A DNA stretch of 64,000 nt from Siccirubricoccus sp. G192 (GTDB lineage: Bacteria; Pseudomonadota; Alphaproteobacteria; Acetobacterales; Acetobacteraceae). This document shows, one piece after another, positions 1 to 8,424 of the stretch (position 1 is its first letter; each line of letters opens with the position of its first letter). The DNA lies in contig NZ_JAHREN010000001.1 in assembly GCF_019084075.1 (NCBI RefSeq), positions 5,234,501-5,298,500 on the forward strand. Reading direction: 5' to 3'. The position numbers were made by a program, and so were the translations under genes. The notes under the pieces are model-generated. The model ran no database searches, was not told where the DNA came from, and saw nothing but the letters and a program-made list of their open reading frames with translations.

Positions 1-1332
1 GTCATCCAGGAACCGCACCAAGCCGTCGCGATGGTTCAGCGCGTAGCGGATGGCCCCCGCGGTGGGGCTGCCGCCGGGCAGGCGTGCCAGTTGCTCCGAG
101 AGCCAGGCGAACAGCGCCTCGACGAGGGGACGGCTCTGTTCCTGCCGGCCCACTCGACGGAGGTCAGGTGGCTTGCCGCGCAGCTCCGTCTCGACCGCGT
201 AGAGGGCAGCGATGCGCTTCAACGTCTCCTGGGCGATCGGCGCGGTCTTGCCCCTCGCCAGTTCGATGAATTCCCGCCGCACATGGCTCCAGCAGAATGC
301 CAGCGTGATGCCGCCATCCGCCGCGGCCAGCGTTTTGTACGCACCGTAGCCGTCGCATTGTAGGATGCCCTGGTAGCCGGCCAGCAGTGCTTTTGCATGC
401 TCGGCGCCGCGGCCCGGCGCGTAGTGGAACACCACCGCCGGTGGATCGGTGCCGCCCCAGGGCCGGTTATCGCGGGCGATTGCCCAGGCATAGCCCTTCT
501 TCGTCTGACCGCGCCCTGGGTCGAGGACCGGCATGGTGGTCTCGTCGGCGAACAGCCGCAACGAGCCGAGCAGGATCTCGCGCATCCGCCGGACCACGGG
601 GACGATCTCCGTCGCACCCGTGCCGGCCCAGTCGGCGAGCACCTCGCGGCCGATCTCGATCCCCTGCCGCGCCAGGATCTGCGACTGGCGATAAAGCGGC
701 AGGTGGTCGGCGTAGCGGGAGACCAGCACATGCGCGACCGTTGCCTCGGTCGGCATGCCCCCCTCAATCAGGCGGGCCGGCGCGGGCTCCTGCATGACCA
801 CGCCGGGGCAGGCGCGACACGCCAGCTTCGGCCGCTTCGTCACGACGACGCGGAACTGGGCGGGGATCACGTCCAGCCGCCTGGCGGTGTCGCTGCCGAT
901 CTCGACCAGCGGGCCCTGGCAGCAGGGGCAGGTCGTCGCCTCCGGCGCCAGCACCTGCTCGACCCGTGGCAGATGCGCCGGCAGGCCGCCGCGGCCCTCG
1001 CGGCGACGCTTGGTCTGGTTATCGCGCAGCGTCGGAGACCGCTTGCCCGCCTCGGCCGCGTTGCCAGCCAGCGTCGCCTCGATCTCCTCGAACGCGAACA
1101 GCAACTGCTCCTCCGGGAGACGCTCGGACTTCGTGCCGAACTGACGGCGCTTGAGCTTCAGCAGCAGGTGCTGCAGGCGCTCATTCTGGCTCGCCAGTGC
1201 ATCACGCTCGGCGGTAATGCTCCCAAGCTCGGTGCTGAGCGTGTCGCACCTCGCCAGCGTCTCGATCAGCAGCGCGCGCAGCGTCGCAGCATCCTCCGGC
1301 AGGCTCGGCGTGTCGTCATCCGCGGCGCGCAT
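1..1332 (-). CDS. tnpC: IS66 transposase TnpC, C-terminal end outside window
   Basis: Catalytic transposase of the IS66 element. The frame is open from the ATG at 1332 to the window edge, 444 codons of a protein normally a little over 500. It starts with an acidic and coiled N-terminus (MRAADDDTPSLPEDAATLR), followed by the basic FGTKSERL region, a zinc-binding segment (CPCCQG, then CRAC about 40 residues later), and the DDE domain with FADETTMPVLDPG and CDGYGAYKTLA. No start-to-stop ORF is seen only because the stop lies outside the window. Its start is 14 bases from the end of tnpB, as in an IS66 operon. Confidence 0.9.
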   Translation of the reverse strand, partial: MRAADDDTPSLPEDAATLRALLIETLARCDTLSTELGSITAERDALASQNERLQHLLLKLKRRQFGTKSERLPEEQLLFAFEEIEATLAGNAAEAGKRSPTLRDNQTKRRREGRGGLPAHLPRVEQVLAPEATTCPCCQGPLVEIGSDTARRLDVIPAQFRVVVTKRPKLACRACPGVVMQEPAPARLIEGGMPTEATVAHVLVSRYADHLPLYRQSQILARQGIEIGREVLADWAGTGATEIVPVVRRMREILLGSLRLFADETTMPVLDPGRGQTKKGYAWAIARDNRPWGGTDPPAVVFHYAPGRGAEHAKALLAGYQGILQCDGYGAYKTLAAADGGITLAFCWSHVRREFIELARGKTAPIAQETLKRIAALYAVETELRGKPPDLRRVGRQEQSRPLVEALFAWLSEQLARLPGGSPTAGAIRYALNHRDGLVRFLDD

Positions 1333-1345
1333 CGTGCCGCCGATT

Positions 1346-1702
1346 CTATGCAGGGACGCTCGGCGTGGGAATCTCCCGCGTGGCCTGGACGCGTCGCCAA
1401 TCAATGCCGTCGAACAGCGCGGCGAACTCCACCGGCGTCAGGCGGACCACGCCGTCCACGATCACCGGCCAGCGGAACGTGGAGGCCTCCAGTTGCTTCC
1501 AGACGAGGACCAGGCCGCTGCCGTCCCAAAGCAGGATCTTGATCCGGTCGGCGCGCCGCGACCGGAACACCAGCACCGCGCCCGTAAAGGGATCGGCGCC
1601 CAGCACCTCGACGGCGAGCGCGGCCAGGCTGTGCGCGCCCTTGCAGAAGTCGACCGGCTTGGTGGCCAGCAGGATCCGCGCCCCGGCGGGCGGCGCGATC
1701 AT
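1346..1702 (-). CDS. tnpB: IS66 accessory protein TnpB
   Basis: 118 residues, the normal size for IS66 Orf2. It shows the family core: an N-terminal segment ending in TKPVDFCKGAHSLA, then the VLVFRSRRADRIKILLWDG block, a WKQLEASTFRWP segment and a VVRLTPVEFAALFDGIDW tail. TnpB is required for transposition in IS66 elements, but its biochemical role is not known. The ATG at 1702 overlaps the TGA of tnpA (ATGA), which implies translational coupling. Confidence 0.93.
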   Translation of the reverse strand: MIAPPAGARILLATKPVDFCKGAHSLAALAVEVLGADPFTGAVLVFRSRRADRIKILLWDGSGLVLVWKQLEASTFRWPVIVDGVVRLTPVEFAALFDGIDWRRVQATREIPTPSVPA

Positions 1703-2103
1703 GCCGCTGACGCTCGAATGGCCCGCAACACCGCCGTCAGCAGGTCGACGTCAGTGCCGGGCGTGACGCGCAGAACCGCGCCGGCCACCCCCACCTCGAT
1801 TGATGGTGGCGCAGGCAATGGCAGAGCCGCCTCGGGCGCACGCACCGGCGTCTCCGCCACGACCGGCACGAAGCTCAGCGGCGCCACCGCCGCGCGCCGC
1901 ATCTCCCGACGCCACGTGAACACCTGCTGCGAACTGACCTGCCAGCGTCGCGCCACATCGGCCACCACCGTGCCCGGCCGCAGCGTCTCCGCCACGATCC
2001 GCGCCTTGTCGTCCTCAGACCACTTCCGCCGTCGGCCAGGCCCGGTCAGAACCTCTACACGCCGATAGCCGCCGTCCTTCGCGCCATCGTTAATGTCGAC
2101 CAT
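1699..2103 (-). CDS. tnpA: IS66 accessory protein TnpA
   Basis: 134 residues from the ATG at 2103 (MVDINDG); an in-frame extension to 2154 would run back towards the terminal repeat and is not favoured. The helix-turn-helix is visible as WSEDDKARIVAETLRPGTVVADVARRWQVSSQQVFTWRREMR, the standard IS66 Orf1 DNA-binding region. The C-terminal half is a proline/alanine-rich linker and a short conserved tail. First gene of the tnpABC operon; its stop overlaps the tnpB start. Confidence 0.88.
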   Translation of the reverse strand: MVDINDGAKDGGYRRVEVLTGPGRRRKWSEDDKARIVAETLRPGTVVADVARRWQVSSQQVFTWRREMRRAAVAPLSFVPVVAETPVRAPEAALPLPAPPSIEVGVAGAVLRVTPGTDVDLLTAVLRAIRASAA

Positions 2104-2188
2104 AATGTCGGCCCGAAGCTCCATGCTCCACGCCGAACCAGCACATCTACCCACCCCGCAGGAAGACGGGCCTCGACGCCGCGCTTAC

Positions 2189-2599
2189 AATAGATCGAGG
2201 CCAGTTCTCAATCTCGGCCACTTTCCTCTCGCACTGACCGAGGATCGTTCCCCATTGTTCAAACTCAATCGGCCCTCTTGGTGCGGGGATACGCCGGTCC
2301 TTCGCCAAAGCACGCAATCCAAACTCAGCGGCACACATGAGGTGGTAGACTACGGCGTTGTTCCGGCCGAACAGCCAGCAATTGCCGGCTTCGCGTATAT
2401 CCATGCGCGCGCTTGGAAAGCCGTCGTAAACGGCATCTCCGAACAGACGGTGGTTATCATGGAAAGATAATCTGTCTTTTGGTCCGAGAAAGAGCCTGCA
2501 ATCTGCCATCTCGCTGAGCAGAAGACCCCGGAATATCTCCAGTGACCGCTTGGCCTCGCTGTTTGTTATGCGCCGATCAAAGTCAGATCGGAGACGCAC
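2189..2599 (-). pseudogene. HEPN-like protein fragment between IS66 and IS1380
   Basis: The frame contains LFGDAVYDGFPSARMDIREAGNC followed by NAVVYHLMCAAEFGLRALA, which resembles a common bacterial HEPN-like family (typical text: FGEAV..FPSA..DI..AGNC then ACVFHLMR..E.GLRALA). Its biochemical function is not established. The 3' end is cut at 2188 by the IS66 terminus; the last 13 residues of the open frame are IS sequence. The first possible start (GTG at 2599) abuts the IS1380 target CTAG, so the N-terminus may also be lost. The remainder would lie left of the window. Confidence 0.55.
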
Positions 2600-2602
2600 T
2601 AG

Positions 2603-4220
2603 CCTGAAAAATTCACCGGGCTGGGTGTGAGGGCGGGAAGCGCCACGGCGGCTCGCGTTTCGGTTGTGCGGGCGCGCGGCGTTGCCGCTGGCCTCGGGGC
2701 CAACTGTCGGCTGCGGATCGCGGGGTTGGTTGGTTGCGGGTCGAAGGGCTCGGCAGGGGCATCCGCCCCGCGGCTCAGCAGGTCAGGCGCGGCAGACGGC
2801 TGAGGGCAAGGCGCATGATGGCGTGGTCCGGACAGGCGCTCGGCAGGTGCAGCATGACCCGGGTTTTCAGCGCGACGACGCGGGTGGCGAGCTTGACCAG
2901 GCGCAGCCGGAGGGTGTCGAACTGCGCGGTGCGCCAGGTGGAGCGCTTCGGCATGAGGCTACGCAGGGACCACAGCAGCCAGTAGGCGCCGGTGTGCAGC
3001 ATCAGGCGGAACTGGTTGGCCGTGGCGCGCGAGCAGGAGGTCCGGTCGGCGGCGAGGTGCCGCTTCCAGGCTTTCAGATGGTTTTCCGCCTGTCCGCGCT
3101 GGCAGTAGCTCCGCTCGTAGAGGGCGCGCGCTGAGCCACCGGAGAGGTTGGTGACGATGAACCGAGTGTCGGTTCCTTGGGCGCTGGCCTCGATCCGGGC
3201 GATGATGCGCTCAACCCGGCTCCAGCTTCCGGCACCATCATAGAACTCCGTGTAGCGGCGCAGCTTGTCGGCCCCGGGCATGGCGGCCCGCCGGGCGGCG
3301 GCGCTTTGCTCGAGTGCCGTGACATGGCGGCGCAGCGTCGTGGTGGAAGCGACGCCGAGGATGAAATCGAGACCTTCGGCACGGCAGAAGTCGAGCACCT
3401 CCGGGGCGCAGTAGTGGCTGTCGGCGCGGATCAGGATCTCCACCCGCGGCCAGTGCGCCCGGATCTCGCGCACCAGCCGGCGCAGGAACGCCCGGGCTTC
3501 GCGCCCGCTGGGGCGGTGGGCGGGGCGTAGCATGGCGACCACCGGCCGGCCCTCACCATCGAACACCACGATCGGCTGGAAGCCATATTCGTCGTAGTGG
3601 GCGTTGAACAGCCGCAACTGCTGCTCGCCATGGACCGCATCGAAAGTGTCGTCCACATCCAGCACGATCCGACGTGGCACCTGGCGGAAGTTGCCGCAGT
3701 AGAGCCCAACCATGGCCTGGGCCGTGCGCAGCAGGGTGCGCAGATCCGGCAGGTTCTCCAGCCGCGAGATGGTCGGCTGCGAGCAAAGCGCGGCGCCGTC
3801 GGGCAGCTGGTCGAGCGCGAGCTTGAAGACCGGATCGTGCCGTAGGCTGTCCGCGTCGTTGCCGTCCTCGTAGCCGGCCGCGATCATCAGCATCCGGAAG
3901 CGCAGAATGGCGGCAATGCCGTGCCGGACCCGGCCCGGAGCGCGCGGGTCGTCAATGCAAGCCGCAAGCCGATCCGCGATGCCAAGCCGTCGCTCGACCT
4001 CGCGCAGGGCGAGCAGGCCGCCATCGGAGGACAGTTGCCCGCCATCGAAGCGGGCGACCAGAGGTTTGCCAGCAACCGGTGACAGGCCGGGCAGTGGCGG
4101 GCTAGATTCAACCTTGGCGGGCATGGGCTCCGGAAACGGCTGGATTTGAGTGTCGCAACCGAATCCTATTGCCGTTCAGCGGCTTGCACTATGCCCGCCA
4201 GCTCTCGTGCATAAAGCGGG
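2603..4220 (-). mobile_element. IS1380-family insertion sequence, copy 1 (1618 bp)
   Basis: Delimited by comparison with the inverted copy at 60279-61896: the shared sequence runs from CCTGAAAAATTCAC at 2603 to GCATAAAGCGGG ending at 4220. The two ends are an imperfect inverted repeat (CCTGAAAAATTCAC against CCCGCTTTATGCAC). Flanks are CTAG on the left and TTAG on the right, so a perfect 4-bp duplication is not preserved here. One transposase gene on the minus strand. Confidence 0.9.
2775..4124 (-). CDS. IS1380-family transposase
   Basis: 449 residues, full length for the family and identical in translation to the gene at 60375-61724. The N-terminus has the family segment VARFDGGQLSSDGGLLALRE. 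The acidic catalytic positions fit LDVDDTFDAVHG, ILIRADSHYCAPE and the RGQAENHLKAWKRHLAADRTS block typical of IS1380 DDE enzymes. The last 100 residues contain the conserved FRLMLHTGAYWLLWSLR segment. It appears intact, so the element could be active. The ATG at 4124 is followed directly by the conserved N-terminal proline-rich lead. Confidence 0.95.
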   Translation of the reverse strand: MPAKVESSPPLPGLSPVAGKPLVARFDGGQLSSDGGLLALREVERRLGIADRLAACIDDPRAPGRVRHGIAAILRFRMLMIAAGYEDGNDADSLRHDPVFKLALDQLPDGAALCSQPTISRLENLPDLRTLLRTAQAMVGLYCGNFRQVPRRIVLDVDDTFDAVHGEQQLRLFNAHYDEYGFQPIVVFDGEGRPVVAMLRPAHRPSGREARAFLRRLVREIRAHWPRVEILIRADSHYCAPEVLDFCRAEGLDFILGVASTTTLRRHVTALEQSAAARRAAMPGADKLRRYTEFYDGAGSWSRVERIIARIEASAQGTDTRFIVTNLSGGSARALYERSYCQRGQAENHLKAWKRHLAADRTSCSRATANQFRLMLHTGAYWLLWSLRSLMPKRSTWRTAQFDTLRLRLVKLATRVVALKTRVMLHLPSACPDHAIMRLALSRLPRLTC

Positions 4221-4326
4221 TTAGCTGGTTCCACTAGCGCCTGCCTGTGGGCCGCACCGAGGCGACATGCCCTCCTGTATTCTTGTGCGGTTCCGAATGG
4301 CGCCGCGCAGTAGGAAGCGTATTGCC

Positions 4327-4800
4327 ATGCCTGACTTCAAGCCTGCCGCAACCGGTCAGCCGCGCTGCGGCCGGGTGCTGCACCGTCCGCATTTCCGCCG
4401 CGCCGCTGCGGCACTTGCGGCAATGCTGATCGCGCCACTCACCGCTACCTCGCTCTGGGCTTCCGCAGGGAGGGCACCCTCCGCACCACGCCGGCTGCCG
4501 CAATCCGTGTCGGTCGCGCTGGCCGAGGGACTCCTCCAGGCCGAAGACCTGCATGGGCGAGACGTCTTCGCCAACGATGAGACGCGGCTTGGCACCCTTA
4601 AGGCCGTCGCCGCTGCCATGGGCCGGCCCCGACCCGTGATGGCCCTCATTGCCCTTGAGACCCGCCTCGGCCTGGGTGACGGCTGCATAGCCGTGCCGCT
4701 CACCTGGATGCTGGAGGCCCCCGAGCACCGGTTGGTGCTCCTTGCTACCTGGGACGAGCTTCGCGCTGCCTCCGCAAGCCACCCGGCCTGCGACGCATAG
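4327..4800 (+). CDS. PRC-barrel domain protein with signal-like N-terminus
   Basis: 157 residues from the ATG at 4327, chosen because AGGAAG lies about 11 bases upstream; an in-frame ATG at 4267 is possible. Residues about 25-45 are a basic-then-hydrophobic stretch (FRRAAAALAAMLIAPL) resembling a signal peptide. The C-terminal half matches the PRC-barrel pattern: LHGRDVFANDETRLGTLKAV, then RPRPVMALIALETRLGLGDG and IAVPLTWM, ending LLATWDELRAA. PRC-barrel proteins bind partners at the membrane or in the periplasm; the partner here is unknown. It sits alone between two mobile elements. Confidence 0.6.
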   Translation: MPDFKPAATGQPRCGRVLHRPHFRRAAAALAAMLIAPLTATSLWASAGRAPSAPRRLPQSVSVALAEGLLQAEDLHGRDVFANDETRLGTLKAVAAAMGRPRPVMALIALETRLGLGDGCIAVPLTWMLEAPEHRLVLLATWDELRAASASHPACDA

Positions 4801-4908
4801 CGAGGCCACTGCCCGAAGCTGGGCCGCTTCTGCAAGGCCCGGTGGCGCCCGTGGCTCCTCAGGCACCCCCATGTCCCTGCTGCGTCGCAGCAATCGTTTC
4901 AAAACGGC

Positions 4909-4938
4909 TGGACGCAAAATCTCAACCTTCAGTATAAT
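4909..4938 (+). promoter_or_regulatory. Candidate sigma-70 promoter
   Basis: TGGACG at 4909-4914 and a consensus TATAAT at 4933-4938 are separated by 18 bases, 39 bases before the start of the HigA-like remnant. The surrounding AT-rich stretch is unusual for this window. Inferred from sequence only. Confidence 0.5.
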
Positions 4939-4977
4939 AACAGCCCGCATCCCTCTCTCATTCGGGCACAAAGAGCC

Positions 4978-5160
4978 ATGCAGATCGCGCAGATCGTCTT
5001 CGAAACCGATTACGCACAGGTGCTGGCGGAGATCAGGTGCTTGGTCGAGGGGGAGCCGGATCGTTGCAGCCCCGACGGAGATCGTTTGGATGCGCTTGCC
5101 GCCCTCGCCGAGGTGTACGAGGCGGAATTCGACACCCAGGCATTGGCCGAAACCGAGAGC
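4978..5160 (+). pseudogene. HigA-type antitoxin, N-terminal fragment
   Basis: About 61 codons resemble the N-terminus of HigA-family antitoxins: a short beta/alpha lead, then YAQVLAEIRCLVEGEPDR, SPDGDRLDALAALAEVYEAE. Complete proteins continue into an XRE helix-turn-helix of about 50 residues; here the IS256 terminus at 5161 replaces it and the frame stops at 5187 within IS sequence. No HigB-type toxin is visible upstream. The missing C-terminus is not found on the far side of the IS256 cassette, so this is a rearranged end rather than a simple insertion. Confidence 0.6.
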
Positions 5161-5690
5161 CGGATCGTGCCCCTGGGCGTGGTGTAGGAGCTGTGCTCCT
5201 CGGCAGGCTGAGCCGCCGGGTCAGGCGGCCACGGCGGGCAGGCTGATAGTGGGATTGTCGCTTACGGAGCTGATGGTTTCCAGGGTCATGTAGCGGGCCC
5301 GCTGGGTGGCCCACTCGTCGGACTGCTCGAGCAGGATCGCGCCGATCAGCCTGACGGCGGCGGCATCATTGGGAAAGATGCCGACGACATCGGTTCGGCG
5401 CTTGATCTCGCCATTGAGGCGCTCGATGGGGTTGGTGCTGTGGATCTTGGCGCGGTGCTCGCGGGGGAAGTCCATGTAGGCGAGCACGTCATGCTCGGCG
5501 GCGTCCATCAGTTCGGCCAGCCTGAGCACCTTGGGGCGGAGCTGGTCGGCGACGCGGCGCCACTGGACATGGGCGGCGGGCGCATCGGCCTCGGCGAAGG
5601 CTGTGCCAATCCAGGCGGAGACCAGGCGGCGCTGGGTCTTTCCGGCATATGCCGTGGCGTTGCGCATGAAGTGCACGATCCGAACGCAAT
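5161..5690 (-). pseudogene. IS256 transposase C-terminal remnant, left inverted copy
   Basis: Open frame 5221-5676 encodes the last 151 residues of an IS256 (Mutator-type) transposase: VHFMRNATAYAGKTQ, HVQWRRVADQLRPK, AYMDFPREHRAKIHS, then the diagnostic STNPIERLNGEIKRRTDVVG including the third catalytic acidic residue (E of NGEIKRR). Codons back to 5690 continue the family frame (DCVRIVHFM). The N-terminal two thirds, with the first two catalytic aspartates, is absent, so the fragment cannot be active. It differs from the right copy at a few positions (KVLRLAEL against KVPRLAEL). Confidence 0.9.
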
Positions 5691-6005
5691 CGACGTGCTG
5701 TGGCTGGTCATTTCGCTCCCCTTTTCGGGAGCGGGACCGGCGACCAAGCGGCAGCGCCGGGATGCCAAGTTCCCCCGCGGCGAGGGATAGGCGTTCGAAC
5801 AGGGCCTCCTCCCATGGAGCCCTCCGCCGATGCCGCGATCGTCGTCCGCCTACGTCGGACCGCGCTGGACGGTCCGCTCGGTCCCGGTCCGGACGCGCGA
5901 CGGTCCCGATCGTCTGGATCAGGTCTACCGCCGCCTGCTTGACGGCACGGCGGCAGCCAGCGCACCGCCATTCCCCGCCGGTGCCAGCATGAGAGGTGAA
6001 CCACC
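5691..6005 (+). other. Leader region of the serine recombinase, no confident gene
   Basis: This 315-base stretch lies between the left IS256 remnant and the recombinase start. A short plus-strand frame (MEPSADAAIVVRLRRTALDG from 5816) and a second frame (RDGPDRLDQVYRRLLDGT, about 5900) read like two halves of one small basic protein split by a frameshift, but the family is not recognised. GAGAGGTGAACCACC before 6006 is a good ribosome site for the recombinase. Confidence 0.35.
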
Positions 6006-7713
6006 ATGCACGTCGCCATCTACGCCCGTGTGTCCACCGAGCGGCAGGAGCGCCAGCAGACCATCGGCAGCCAGCTCGCAGCCTTGCGGGCCTGGGCGGT
6101 CGGCGGGGGCCACGAACTCGACGAGGCGCACGTCTTCCGCGACGAGGGATACAGCGGCGCGCGCCTTGACCGGCCCGGCCTTGATGCCCTGCGCGACGCG
6201 GCCCGCGACGGCGCCGTCGAGCACGTCGCGGTGCTGAGCCCCGACCGCCTCGCGCGGCGATACGCGTACCAGGTGCTGCTGCTCGAGGAGTTCCGCAAGG
6301 CCGGCTGCCAGGTGACGTTCCTGCAGCACCCGATCTCGGATGACCCGAACGACCAGTTGCTCCTGCAGATCCAGGGCGCCATCGCGGAATACGAGCGCGC
6401 CGTGATGGGTGAGCGGTTCCGCCGCGGCAAACTGCAGAAGGCCCGAGAGGGCCACTACCAGTGCGGCCGTGCCCCGTACGGCTATAGGTACGTGCCGCGC
6501 CGCGAGGCGGTGCCGGGCCACCTCGTGGTCGACGAGGGCGAGGCTGACCTGGTCCGCATGATCTATGGGTGGCTCACGGACGAACGGATGACCATCCGGC
6601 AGATCCTCAAGCGCCTGAACGCCGGGCCGCACTTCCCCCCGTTCGGGCCGGCATCCCTGGTCGCCGTCGGTCGTGCACCACATCCTCGCCGACCCGATCT
6701 ACGCCGGCACGGCCTACGCCAACCGCTACAGCTTCGTGCCGCCCAAAAAGCCTCGCATCCGGGGGTCGCGCAGCCACGAGGCATCATGCCGCCAGCCGAA
6801 GCCACGCGAGCAATGGATTGCCATCTCCGTGCCGGCGCTGGTCGATGCCGATACCTGGGACAGGGCGCAGGCACAGCTCGCGCGCAACGCCGCGCTCTCG
6901 TTCAGGAACAACACGAGGTACAATTACCTGCTGCGCTGCCTGCTCACCTGCCGGACCTGCGGCCTGGCCATGTTCGGGCGCACCTACCGAGCGACGGTGA
7001 GCCAATCGGAGCGGCGCTACTACCAGTGCCACGGCAAGGACTGCATCCTGACTGCCCGGCCCGAGCGGTGCCCGAGCCGCAACGTCAAGGCCGAGGAGGT
7101 CGAGGCCGCCGTCTGGGACCATGTCGTGGGCCTGCTCGCCGATCCGGCGCGGCTGGTCGCGCAGTTCGCGCGCTTCGCCGCCGTGGAGGGTGGATCCGAC
7201 CGCGAGCGCGCCGCCGACCAGTTGCTCCGCACCCGGATGGAGCGCACCAGCCGCGCCGACAAGCGCCTGCTCGATGCCTACGAGGCTGGTGCCGTCAGCC
7301 TGGCTGAGATGTCCGAGCGGCGCCACCGCCTCGCCGAGGAGCGACGCGCCCTCGAACGCCAACAGCAGGAGAGGGAACGGTTGCGTCAGCAGCGCGCCCA
7401 GGCCGAGGCGGTGCGGACCAGCCTGGAGGCCTTCTGCGCCCGCGTGGGCTCTCGCCTGGAGGACGCCAGCCTCGCCGACAAGCAGGCCATCTTGCAACTG
7501 GTCATCGAGCGCATCATCGTCGGCGATGGCAGCCTGGAGATCCGCCATGTCATCCCACTGTCCCCCGGCCAGCCGAGCGGCAGCGGCGCCTCCACCCCGC
7601 AACTGCAATTGCGTTCGGATCGTGCACTTCATGCGCAACGCCACGGCATATGCCGGAAAGACCCAGCGCCGCCTGGTCTCCGCCTGGATTGGCACAGCCT
7701 TCGCCGAGGCTGA
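6006..7713 (+). pseudogene. Large serine recombinase, frameshifted at a C6 tract
   Basis: Site-specific DNA recombinase of the resolvase/invertase superfamily. Residues 1-140 form the catalytic domain with YARVSTERQ (nucleophile Ser10, Arg8), RDEGYSGARLDRPGL and the LSPDRLARR loop. The recombinase domain follows (YGYRYVP, then VVHHILADPIYAGTAYANR), then a zinc ribbon (CLLTCRTCG ... CHGKDC ... CPSRN) and a long Arg/Glu-rich coiled coil from about 7200. The frame breaks at the C6 run 6635-6640; removing one C restores HFPRSGRHPWSPSVVHH, the family sequence. The final 35 codons run into the IS256 remnant, so the native C-terminus may be lost too. Intact homologues are usually 500-600 residues. 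Confidence 0.82.
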
Positions 7714-8137
7714 TGCGCCCGCCGCCCATGTCCAGTGGCGCCGCGTCGCCGACCAGCTCCGCCCCAAGGTGCCCAGGCTGGCCGAACTGATGGACGCCGC
7801 CGAGCATGACGTGCTCGCCTACATGGACTTCCCCCGCGAGCACCGCGCCAAGATCCACAGCACCAACCCCATCGAGCGCCTCAATGGCGAGATCAAGCGC
7901 CGAACCGATGTCGTCGGCATCTTTCCCAATGATGCCGCCGCCGTCAGGCTGATCGGCGCGATCCTGCTCGAGCAGTCCGACGAGTGGGCCACCCAGCGGG
8001 CCCGCTACATGACCCTGGAAACCATCAGCTCCGTAAGCGACAATCCCACTATCAGCCTGCCCGCCGTGGCCGCCTGACCCGGCGGCTCAGCCTGCCGAGG
8101 AGCACAGCTCCTACACCACGTTCGGGGACACGATCCG
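7608..8137 (+). pseudogene. IS256 transposase C-terminal remnant, right inverted copy
   Basis: Mirror image of 5161-5690 with nearly the same protein (IVHFMRNATAYAGKTQ ... STNPIERLNGEIKRR ... stop at 8077), followed by the IS256 terminus ending CGATCCG at 8137. The terminus reads GTGTCCCCGAACGTGG here and GTGCCCCTGGGCGTGG in the left copy, so the two copies were not made by a very recent exact duplication, or have since diverged. Confidence 0.88.
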
Positions 8138-8171
8138 CCAGCATTGGCGCCTCCGCCTCACGGGCGGCCGG

Positions 8172-8400
8172 CGATGTGGCGCGCTGGCCCGACCCGCATA
8201 GCGGCGGGCGCATCCGCGTGGAGCACTGGGGGTTGCCAGGCGGATGGGGCGGGCGGCGGCGCTGAACATCCTCGGCCGGGAGGAAGCGTTCGACGCCGTG
8301 CCTTTCTGGAACCGGTACTGCCACGATCTCAACATCGATTGTCCCAGCCATGCGAAGGCCTGGGACGAGATCGCAGTTGAAGGCCGAGTGGCGCCGGCTT
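8172..8400 (+). pseudogene. FAD-dependent oxidoreductase (AIF/ferredoxin-reductase type), C-terminal remnant
   Basis: Two adjacent frames read the C-terminal domain of rubredoxin/ferredoxin-type NAD(P)H oxidoreductases: ARWPDPHSGGRIRVEHW up to about 8237, then after a frame change RMGRAAALNILGREEAFDAVPFW, and AKAWDEIAVEGRV. Family members read RVEHW..AE..GQ.AARN.LG...FDAVPFFWS, then GHA.GWD.IA..G. The N-terminal FAD and NAD domains are absent: the fragment starts next to the IS256 terminus. It is a dead fragment. Confidence 0.6.
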
Positions 8401-8424
8401 TCGCCCAGCCGCGCCACCATCACG

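Larger units (their letters stand above)
1..2188 (-). mobile_element. IS66-family insertion sequence, left part outside window
   Basis: Three genes in the classic IS66 order tnpA-tnpB-tnpC read leftward. The right terminus is taken at 2188 because the reverse strand there begins GTAAGCG, the usual IS66 terminal motif, just upstream of tnpA. The other terminus lies beyond base 1, so the 8-bp target duplication (candidate half AATAGATC at 2189-2196) cannot be confirmed. The element has inserted into the 3' part of a HEPN-like gene. Confidence 0.85.
5161..8137. mobile_element. Serine-recombinase cassette flanked by 530-bp inverted IS256 remnants
   Basis: 5161-5690 (minus) and 7608-8137 (plus) are the same 530-bp piece of an IS256-family element in inverted orientation. 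Each runs from the IS terminus (CGGATCGTG, read inward from the outer side) through the transposase C-terminal coding region to ATTGCGTTCGG. The 1917 bases between them hold one serine recombinase gene and a 315-base leader. The outer flanks (CCGAGAGC left, CCAGCATT right) do not form a target duplication, so the unit did not arrive as a single simple insertion. Confidence 0.7.

Noticed and set aside
397..1542. 381-codon plus-strand open frame
   Set aside because: Shadow of tnpC; the real gene runs off the window edge, so no stop is seen.
6635..6640. Programmed ribosomal frameshifting in the serine recombinase
   Set aside because: The same one-base excess occurs in unrelated housekeeping genes, no slippery heptamer or pseudoknot is evident, and recombinases of this type do not use frameshifting.
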